Shown here in pieces: positions 1 through 4,930 of a stretch of DNA of 7,427 nt. A program made the position numbers and the translations under genes. The notes under the pieces are model-generated. The model worked only from the letters and a program-made list of their open reading frames with translations, did no database searches and was not told the DNA's origin. This DNA comes from Nocardia sp. (lineage in GTDB: Bacteria; Actinomycetota; Actinomycetes; Mycobacteriales; Mycobacteriaceae). Where the stretch lies: NCBI GenBank assembly GCA_013361595.1, contig JABFXT010000067.1, positions 1-7,427 on the forward strand, written 5' to 3'. Each line of letters begins with the position of its first letter. Within the stretch, counting starts at the first letter, position 1.

Positions 1-100
1 TTGCCGGCCGGCTCGCGGGGGTGTCCGCGGCCGGTCGCGGGTGGGTCGCGGCACGGTGTGGCGCGGTAGCGGGGCCCGGTGGCGGGAGTACGGTACGGCC

Positions 101-955
101 GTGACCACCACTGTCGAACCCCCCGAGCATGTGCGGGCCACGTACGGTCTGCGGGAAATGACCCCCGTCGCCCTCGGCGACTGGGAGGGTGGCTGGCGCC
201 TCGGTGATGTGGTGCTCAGTCCGGTCGCCGACCATGCCCGGGCGGCCTGGTCGGCCAAGGTGCGGGAGAGCCTGCGGGTGGACGGGCTGCGGTTGGCCCG
301 CCCGGTCCGGGCCACCGACGGGCGGTACGTGGTGTCGGGCTGGCGGTGTGACACATTCATGGCGGGGTGTCCGGAACCGCGGCACGACGAGGTGGTCTCG
401 GTATCGCTGCGGCTGCACAAGGCCACCGCCACGTTGGAGCGACCTCGATTCCTGTCCCAGCCGCCGGTCACCCCGTGGCTGGATGTGGACGTTTTCGTGG
501 CCGCCGACCGCGCGGCCTGGGAGGCGGTGCCGCTGCGCACGCTTCGGGCCGCGGGCGCGGTGATGGAGAACTCCCCGGACGGGCGGCACAGCCTGGAGCT
601 GATCGGTCAGCTGGCCACCTTGCGCAAGCCGGTCCGGACTCCGCCGCAGTTGGTGCACGGTGACCTGTTCGGCACCGTGTTGTTCGCCGGCGCGCAGACG
701 CCCGCGCTCACCGATCTCACGCCCTACTGGCGGCCACCGGCGTGGGCGGCGGGTGTGGTCGTGGTCGACGCGTTGTCCTGGGGCGAGGCAGACGACGGCC
801 TGCTGGAACGTTGGTCCGATCTGCCCGAATGGCCGCAGATGCTGTTGCGTGCGGTGATGTTCCGGTTGGCGGTGCACGTTCTGCATCCCCGGTCGACACC
901 GGAGGCGTTGCCGGGGCTGGTCCGCACGGCGGATATGGTGCGATTCCTGCTCTGA
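101..955 (+). CDS. TIGR02569-family actinobacterial protein, degenerate phosphotransferase-like
   Basis: A 284-residue protein of unknown function that I recognise as the actinobacterial TIGR02569 type. The recognisable core lies at about residues 184-235: LVHGDLFGTVLF, then PALTDLTPYWRPPAWAAG and VVVDALSWGEAD. HGDLFGTV resembles the catalytic loop HGDxxxxN of aminoglycoside phosphotransferase/choline kinase folds, and LTDL resembles the following metal-binding Asp motif. The loop Asn is replaced by Val, so kinase activity is doubtful. No signal peptide or membrane segment is visible, so it is probably cytoplasmic. The GTG at 101 is preferred over the in-frame GTG at 41 because GGGAG lies at 84-88 and the family-like sequence begins after it; the extra 20 residues are Arg/Gly-rich and look like translated leader. 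It converges on the narK gene to its right and shares a terminator hairpin with it. It has no obvious link to nitrate metabolism. Family assignment is fairly sure; function is unknown. Confidence 0.8.
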   Translation: MTTTVEPPEHVRATYGLREMTPVALGDWEGGWRLGDVVLSPVADHARAAWSAKVRESLRVDGLRLARPVRATDGRYVVSGWRCDTFMAGCPEPRHDEVVSVSLRLHKATATLERPRFLSQPPVTPWLDVDVFVAADRAAWEAVPLRTLRAAGAVMENSPDGRHSLELIGQLATLRKPVRTPPQLVHGDLFGTVLFAGAQTPALTDLTPYWRPPAWAAGVVVVDALSWGEADDGLLERWSDLPEWPQMLLRAVMFRLAVHVLHPRSTPEALPGLVRTADMVRFLL

Positions 956-968
956 GCGGGGTACCCGA

Positions 969-1010
969 CGACCAGGGCCCGGCCGGTGGATACCGGCCGG
1001 GCCCTGGTCG
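969..1010. terminator. Bidirectional rho-independent-like terminator hairpin
   Basis: A perfect 19-bp inverted repeat (969-987 paired with 992-1010) with a 4-nt GGAT loop, very GC-rich (core CAGGGCCCGGCCGGT). It lies between two convergent stop codons, the TGA ending at 955 and the opposing TGA at 1020-1022, so it can end transcription from both sides. No clear U-tract follows on either side, which is common for actinobacterial terminators. Confidence 0.85.
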
Positions 1011-1019
1011 GCGGAATTC

Positions 1020-2510
1020 TCAGACGTTGGCGTAGGCCAGTGACGGAACCCGGCCCACCGCGAACGAGCTGCGGCTGTAGCACCACCAGGTGACTCCGGC
1101 CATTACCAGGAACGCTACGGCGTAGCCCCAGAACGCGGGCGCCATGGTGCCGAAATGGGTGTTGGACAGGCGCAGTGCCTGCTGGAGTACGAAGCCGCCG
1201 AACGCGCCGACCGCGCCGATGACGCCGATGGCCGCGCCCGCCTGCCGCTTCGCCGAAGCGGCCGCCGCGGCGGGCTCCAGACCGTGTTCGGCGGCGTATT
1301 TCTTCGACGCGGCGCTGTAGATGGACGGGATCATCCGGTAGGTGGATCCGTTGCCGATCCCCGCGAGCACGAACAGCATCAGGAAGGCGAGCAGGTACAG
1401 CGGGAAGTTCTTCATCTCCAGGGCGGCCATGATGAGCGCCACCGCCACGGCCATCGCGCCGAACACCGCGATGGTGATCTTCGCGCCGCCACCGAGTTTG
1501 TCCGAGAGCCAGCCGCCGAACGGCCTGGAGAAGGAACCGACCAGTGCGCCGAGGAAGGCGAGATTACCGACGGTCGAGATCCAGCCGATGCTCGCCAGGC
1601 CCGGGAAGTTGGCCTTGATGAGCGTGGGGAAGGCGAACGAGAACCCGATGAACGAACCGAAGGTCCCGATGTACAGGAACGCCATCACCCAGGTGTGCCG
1701 GTTGGTCAGCGCCGGTGTGTAGGAGCGCCCGTCGGATTTCGCCGTGGCCAGGCTGTCCATATAGCGCAGCGCGCCGAACGCGGCGGCCAGGATGAAGGGG
1801 ATCCACACCAGTACCGACAGGGTGATCCCGAATCGGTACCCGGCCGCGTCCTTCGCGGTGAGATGTGTGCCCAGCGTGATCAGCAGCGGTACCAGCAGCT
1901 GGGTCTGGGCCACGCCCAGATTGCCACCCGCGGCATTGATCCCGAGTGCCGCGCCCTTCTTTCCGTCGGGGAAGAAGAACGAGATATTGGCCATCGACGA
2001 GGAGAAATTGCCGCCGCCGAACCCGGACAGCGCGGCCAGGATCACGAACACCCACATCGGCGTGCCCGGCTGGTTGACGAAGTACACGAGGCCCAGGGTG
2101 GGGATGAGCAGCATCGCGGCGCTGAACGCGGTGAAGGCCCGGCCACCGAATCGCGGGATGGCGAAGGTGTAGGGGATACGCAGGGTCGAACCGACCAGTG
2201 TCGGAACGGAGGTGAGCAGCAGCGCGTTGCCGACCGCGGTCGGGTCGCCTTTGCCGAGGCCGTCCAGGAAGGCGAATCCGGCTGCGCCCATGCCGGTTAC
2301 GACGCTGGCCCACAGGACCCAGATGCTGAATCCGAGATTCTCCGCGAACACCGAGAAAAGCAGATTCTTCCGGGCGGTGCGATCGGCGCCGGATTTCCAG
2401 AACCGCTCGCTGTCGGGTTCCCACCGGTCGATCCAGCGACCCCGGCGCTGGTGGGTGAAAGTCGTTGCCGTATCGGGTGTTTGCCGGCCGGTGTCGGCTA
2501 TCGCGGTCAT
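1020..2510 (-). CDS. narK: NarK-type nitrate/nitrite MFS transporter
   Basis: A 496-residue inner-membrane transporter of the NarK/NasA (nitrate/nitrite porter) branch of the major facilitator superfamily, with about 12 hydrophobic segments starting near residue 48. Family hallmarks are visible. The substrate-binding Arg of TM2 is R111 in GSTLRIPY. Nitrate signature 1, GFGGGNFSSSMANISFFFP, is at about 163-181. The TM8-region Arg is R329 in GSFSRPFGG. Nitrate signature 2, GAAIGVIGAVGAFGG, is at about 425-439. The loop at about 400-422 is long and Ala-rich. It imports nitrate and/or exchanges it for nitrite; the sequence does not decide between proton symport and antiport. The ATG at 2510 is chosen because GAGAGGG lies just upstream on the same strand; the open frame to 2666 adds an Arg/Pro-rich stretch unlike the family. 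It is transcribed away from the regulator region, alone, and ends at a strong hairpin. A GlnR-like site and a motif shared with the other narK lie upstream. Confidence 0.93.
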   Translation of the reverse strand: MTAIADTGRQTPDTATTFTHQRRGRWIDRWEPDSERFWKSGADRTARKNLLFSVFAENLGFSIWVLWASVVTGMGAAGFAFLDGLGKGDPTAVGNALLLTSVPTLVGSTLRIPYTFAIPRFGGRAFTAFSAAMLLIPTLGLVYFVNQPGTPMWVFVILAALSGFGGGNFSSSMANISFFFPDGKKGAALGINAAGGNLGVAQTQLLVPLLITLGTHLTAKDAAGYRFGITLSVLVWIPFILAAAFGALRYMDSLATAKSDGRSYTPALTNRHTWVMAFLYIGTFGSFIGFSFAFPTLIKANFPGLASIGWISTVGNLAFLGALVGSFSRPFGGWLSDKLGGGAKITIAVFGAMAVAVALIMAALEMKNFPLYLLAFLMLFVLAGIGNGSTYRMIPSIYSAASKKYAAEHGLEPAAAAASAKRQAGAAIGVIGAVGAFGGFVLQQALRLSNTHFGTMAPAFWGYAVAFLVMAGVTWWCYSRSSFAVGRVPSLAYANV

Positions 2511-2593
2511 CGGCGTCCCTCTCGTCGTTACTCGGCGCCCCCCGGACGGGGTGCCCGGCCGCGGTGGCCGGGCGGTCGAGTGCGGTGTTGTGA

Positions 2594-2605
2594 CGTGAGA
2601 AAACG
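2594..2605 (+). promoter_or_regulatory. Shared CGTGAGAAAmCG motif, copy 1 (upstream of narK on -)
   Basis: The 12-mer CGTGAGAAAACG lies about 85 bases upstream of the minus-strand narK start. A copy with one mismatch (CGTGAGAAACCG, 4838-4849) lies about 80 bases upstream of the other narK gene, in the opposite orientation relative to its gene. Its similar distance and its occurrence only in front of the two nitrate transporters suggest a binding site. The protein that would bind is unknown. Confidence 0.35.
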
Positions 2606-2660
2606 CTAGAAGCCGGGTGTTTCGATGAAATAGCGCGCAATGACGATCGCCACAATTCCC

Positions 2661-2677
2661 GCTCACGGAGCGTGAAC
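2661..2677. repeat. Imperfect inverted repeat in narK upstream region
   Basis: GCTCACG-GAG-CGTGAAC: arms of 7 bases with one mismatched pair and a 3-base centre. It lies about 150 bases upstream of the minus-strand narK start and overlaps the GlnR-like region. A second palindrome, CACCCGGGTG (2677-2686), abuts it. Together they make this stretch a plausible operator cluster; no binder can be named from sequence. Confidence 0.4.
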
Positions 2678-2699
2678 ACCCGGGTGATCGGTCCGTAAC
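2672..2699 (-). promoter_or_regulatory. Candidate GlnR binding region upstream of narK (-)
   Basis: Read on the minus strand: GTTAC (2699-2695), 6 bases, ATCAC (2688-2684), 7 bases, TTCAC (2676-2672). The known actinobacterial GlnR box is gTnAc-n6-GaAAc, in practice AC-n9-AC. The first two half-sites satisfy AC-n9-AC; the third is one base too far. The position about 160-190 bases before the narK start is somewhat distant. GlnR activates nitrate uptake and reduction genes in related genera. The match is moderate and could be chance. Confidence 0.35.
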
Positions 2700-2755
2700 C
2701 TCGCTGGAACCCAGGGGAACCGCGCCCGCCGGTGTTGTCTCGCGGACGCGGAGGG

Positions 2756-3399
2756 TCAGCGACCCGGGTAGTCGGCCAGCAGGGTGTCGAGGAAACAGCG
2801 GGTGGTCCGGGCGGCTTTCTCGGCGTCGCCGTCGATGATCGCCTGCACCAGTTCCCGGTGTTCGGCGGCGTACCAGCTGTCGATCCGGTCGGTCCGCGAC
2901 CGGATCGAGGATTCGATGTAGCCGAGTATCGAATCGTAGAACTCGATGTAGACGGCGATTCCGCTGGCGAGCACGATTGCCCGGTGCATCTGGACGTCGG
3001 CTTCGATGGCCGGTTCCGGTCGTCGAGTAGCCGGCGCAGGGTGGCGATATCGGAGTCGTCGCGCCGGTGCGCGGCCAGCGCGGCGGCGGTGGCCTCCAGG
3101 CCGTGCCGTAACTCCAGTACGTCGCGTTCGGCGGCTTCGGCGAAGTATTTGGAGAGGGTCCCGCCCACTTCCGACGTCGCGATGACGTAGGTGCCGGAGC
3201 CCTGCCGCCGTTCCAGCATGCCGGCGTGGACCAGCGCCTGGACGGCTTCGCGTAGTGTGTTGCGGCCGGTCCCGGTGAGTTCGGCCAATTCGGGTTCGGT
3301 GGGGATCCGCGTCCCTATCGGCCATCTTCCCGAGCGGATATCCTCTTTGAGTTGCTCGGTCACCTGGGCGATGAGACTGGTGCGGCGCACGCTTTGCAC
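2756..3399 (-). pseudogene. GntR/FadR-family (FCD) transcriptional repressor, frameshifted
   Basis: The N-terminal winged helix-turn-helix of the GntR family is intact (residues about 8-72; RIPTEPELAELTGTGRNTLREAVQALVHAGMLERRQGSGTYV). The start of an FCD effector domain follows (LELRHGLEATAAALAA) up to LRRLLDDR at residue 128. The remaining FCD helices are in another frame: EADVQMHRAIVLASG, then AAEHRELVQAIIDGDAEKAART, ending ADYPGR at 2756. The switch falls at about 3005-3022. Family members have roughly 10 more residues between these blocks, so a deletion of 3n+1 bases (about 28) fits better than a single-base error. Joined, the two frames give about 214 residues against a usual 220-240. 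The start is the GTG at 3399 (GTG at 3390 is possible); no clear ribosome site is seen. The gene diverges from the CynX-like transporter and probably repressed it. It is either a pseudogene, which could leave only a DNA-binding domain, or an assembly error. Confidence 0.85.
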
Positions 3400-3429
3400 G
3401 GCAACAGAGTACCGCCCATCACAAAGTTA

Positions 3430-3464
3430 TTGCCCCAGTCATAGGGTCATCCTATGATTTCTCG
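3430..3464 (+). promoter_or_regulatory. Promoter of the CynX-like gene, leaderless type
   Basis: The -35-like TTGCCC (3430-3435), a 17-base spacer and the -10-like TATGAT (3453-3458) are followed by 6 bases and then the GTG start at 3465. The predicted transcription start therefore coincides with the start codon. No Shine-Dalgarno sequence is present, which agrees with a leaderless mRNA, a common type in actinobacteria. Confidence 0.6.
3439..3457. promoter_or_regulatory. Palindromic operator candidate for the divergent FadR-type repressor
   Basis: TCATAGG-GTCAT-CCTATGA is a perfect 7-base inverted repeat with a 5-base centre. It lies in the -35/-10 spacer of the CynX-like gene and covers most of its -10 box, so a bound protein would block RNA polymerase. 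It also lies 40-58 bases upstream of the regulator start and could serve autoregulation. It does not match the common FadR-subfamily TnGTnnnACnA pattern closely, so the link to this regulator rests on position. Confidence 0.6.
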
Positions 3465-4727
3465 GTGACTGCTGCGCTGCCCGAAACCACCCAAGCGGCC
3501 GAACCACCCCTCGAGCAGCGGAAACGCAGTCTGATCGAGGGTCGCCTGCTGGTACTCGCAGCCATCGTCATGTCCGCGCTGGTCCTGCGGGTCGCGGTAA
3601 CCGCGTTCACCCCGCTCGCCGACGATATCGGCCGGGAGATCGGATACTCCACCGCCGTCGTCGGCGTCTTCGGCATGATCCCCACGCTGATGTTCTCCAT
3701 CACCGGACTGCTGACCCCGATGCTGGTCCGGCTACTCGGCCTGGAACGGACCGTGCTCGTCGCGATGGCCGCCGCGGGTACGGGCATGCTGGTGCGGGTC
3801 CTGGTCTCCGGGACCGTCGAGTTGCTGCTGTTCTCGGCGCTTGCGCTCGGTGGGATGGGTATCGGCAATATCGTGGTCCCGCCCCTGGTCAAGCGTTACT
3901 TCCCGGATCGGCTCGCGACCGTGAGCGCGCTCTACATCACGATGGTGCAGATCGGCACCGTGCTGCCGGCGCTGGTGGCGGTACCGCTGGCCGAGGCGCA
4001 CGGATGGCGTATCTCGCTGGGTGTGTGGGCACTGCTCGGCTTCGCGGCCGCGGTGCCGTGGATCGGCGTCCTGCGGGTGCGCCGTGGGCGCGCGGCCGCG
4101 GATACGACCGGCCTGACCGACCCGGGCAGCGCGCCGGCGCCCCAGGTGTGGCGGTCACCGCTGGCCTGGGGGATGGCCGCCACTTTCGGGATGACCTCCC
4201 TGACCACCTATTCGGTGTTCACCTGGCTGCCCACGATCCTCGCCGACGCCGGTGCCGACGCGGCCTTCGGTGGCTCGATGGTCGCCCTGTTCGCACTCGT
4301 CGGACTGGTCGCCGCCCTGACCGCGCCGACGGTCGCCGCCCGGCTCACCAATCCCTATCCGGTGGTCGTGGGCTGCGCGGCCTGCTTCTTCGTCGCCTTC
4401 GCGGGGTTGCTCTTCGCGCCCATGAGCGTGCCGGTGCTGTGGGTCGCCATTCTGGGCCTGGGCCCGAGCACCTTCCCGATGACGCTCACCCTGATCAATC
4501 TGCGCACCCGCACACCGGCCGGTTCGGCGGCGCTGTCGGGGTTCACCCAGGGCGTGGGTTACGCACTGGCCTGTGTCGGGCCACTGGTGTTCGGCATGCT
4601 GCATACGCTCACCGACGGATGGACGGCACCGTTCGCGCTGCTCTGTGTGGCGGTGCTGGTGTTGCTGGCCGGTGCCTGGCAGGCCTGTAAACCGCGGATG
4701 CTCGAGGATTCGATCGCCGCGCGCTGA
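3465..4727 (+). CDS. CynX/NimT-family MFS transporter
   Basis: A 420-residue membrane transporter of the CynX/NimT branch of the major facilitator superfamily, with about 12 hydrophobic segments after a polar N-terminal tail of some 25 residues. Family features are VLRVAVTAFTPLADDIGREIG after TM1 (the conserved Arg here is R42), GMGIGNIVVPPLVKRYFPDR at about 130-149, and TWLPTILADAG at about 253-263. Founding members carry cyanate (CynX) or affect 2-nitroimidazole (NimT), but substrates vary and cannot be assigned here. No cyanase or carbonic anhydrase gene is visible nearby. The GTG at 3465 is the start because it lies 6 bases after a good -10 box and no later start fits better. It is divergent from the FadR-type regulator, with a palindrome over its promoter, and 203 bases before the nitrate operon, so it is probably a separate unit. 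Family is sure; substrate is open. Confidence 0.9.
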   Translation: MTAALPETTQAAEPPLEQRKRSLIEGRLLVLAAIVMSALVLRVAVTAFTPLADDIGREIGYSTAVVGVFGMIPTLMFSITGLLTPMLVRLLGLERTVLVAMAAAGTGMLVRVLVSGTVELLLFSALALGGMGIGNIVVPPLVKRYFPDRLATVSALYITMVQIGTVLPALVAVPLAEAHGWRISLGVWALLGFAAAVPWIGVLRVRRGRAAADTTGLTDPGSAPAPQVWRSPLAWGMAATFGMTSLTTYSVFTWLPTILADAGADAAFGGSMVALFALVGLVAALTAPTVAARLTNPYPVVVGCAACFFVAFAGLLFAPMSVPVLWVAILGLGPSTFPMTLTLINLRTRTPAGSAALSGFTQGVGYALACVGPLVFGMLHTLTDGWTAPFALLCVAVLVLLAGAWQACKPRMLEDSIAAR

Positions 4728-4742
4728 GGTGCCCTCACCGCG

Positions 4743-4758
4743 CATATCTGCGGATATG
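4743..4758. repeat. Short inverted repeat after the CynX-like gene
   Basis: CATATC-TGCG-GATATG is a perfect 6-bp stem with a 4-base loop, starting 16 bases after the stop codon and followed by a pyrimidine-rich run (CTCTTCTTC). It could be a weak terminator separating the transporter from the nitrate operon. The stem is short and AT-rich, so an operator or chance are also possible. Confidence 0.3.
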
Positions 4759-4787
4759 GGCTCTTCTTCACCGGCGGAAATGCTGAT

Positions 4788-4803
4788 GTCACAACGGGTT
4801 AAC
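4788..4803 (+). promoter_or_regulatory. Candidate GlnR box upstream of narK-nirB
   Basis: GTCAC-AACGGG-TTAAC matches the actinobacterial GlnR pattern gTnAc-n6-GaAAc in spacing (AC-n9-AC) and in all but two of the conserved positions. It lies about 130 bases upstream of the narK start, in front of a transporter-nitrite reductase operon that GlnR is known to activate in Streptomyces and mycobacteria. I did not find a convincing second tandem copy. Confidence 0.55.
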
Positions 4804-4812
4804 ATCGGCCGC

Positions 4813-4846
4813 TTTCTCACCTGAGCGGTTCGAACCGCGTGAGAAA
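4813..4846. repeat. Nested inverted repeat upstream of narK-nirB
   Basis: The outer arms are TTTCTCAC (4813-4820) and GTGAGAAA (4839-4846). Between them is the perfect 14-base palindrome GCGGTTCGAACCGC (4825-4838). The left side has 4 extra bases (CTGA), so the outer and inner symmetries are offset. The right arm overlaps the 12-base motif shared with the other narK upstream region (4838-4849). It sits just downstream of the GlnR-like box, which suggests a second regulator site or, if transcribed, an RNA hairpin. Confidence 0.55.
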
Positions 4847-4930
4847 CCGTTGATTCGACGGTCATTTTGGGCAGCATTTCCGCAATACCGGTTTCCTACC
4901 GTGGGGTCGAACCACATTGGGAGGCCCCTT

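Noticed and set aside
1..100. A gene or clear promoter at the left edge
   Set aside because: Very G-rich sequence with no convincing -10/-35 pair; the in-frame GTG at 41 gives only an Arg/Gly-rich extension. Apart from the ribosome site at 84-88, I see nothing supportable.
2592..2604. GTGAC...AAAAC as a second GlnR box before the minus-strand narK
   Set aside because: The two AC dinucleotides are 8 rather than 9 bases apart, so the spacing does not fit the known GlnR geometry.
1155..2609. Long open frame of 484 codons on + antisense to narK
   Set aside because: Its composition is rich in Arg, Gly, Glu and Gln with no recognisable domain. It lies opposite a clear NarK with full signatures, which is typical of GC-rich antisense frames.
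1564..3399. A single 611-residue protein starting with the GntR domain and running into the narK region
   Set aside because: Only the first 128 residues look like a protein. The rest is out of frame after the frameshift and antisense-like or out-of-frame over narK, so it is an artefact of the broken regulator.
3390..3420. Leaderless promoter for the regulator (TACTCT 6 bases before GTG at 3399)
   Set aside because: The -10 spacing fits, but no acceptable -35 was found at 16-18 bases and the hexamer is weak, so it is not called.
4155..4877. Antisense frame of 240 codons over the CynX-like gene
   Set aside because: Polar, Gly/Arg/Gln-rich composition without domains; the + strand frame is a clear membrane transporter.
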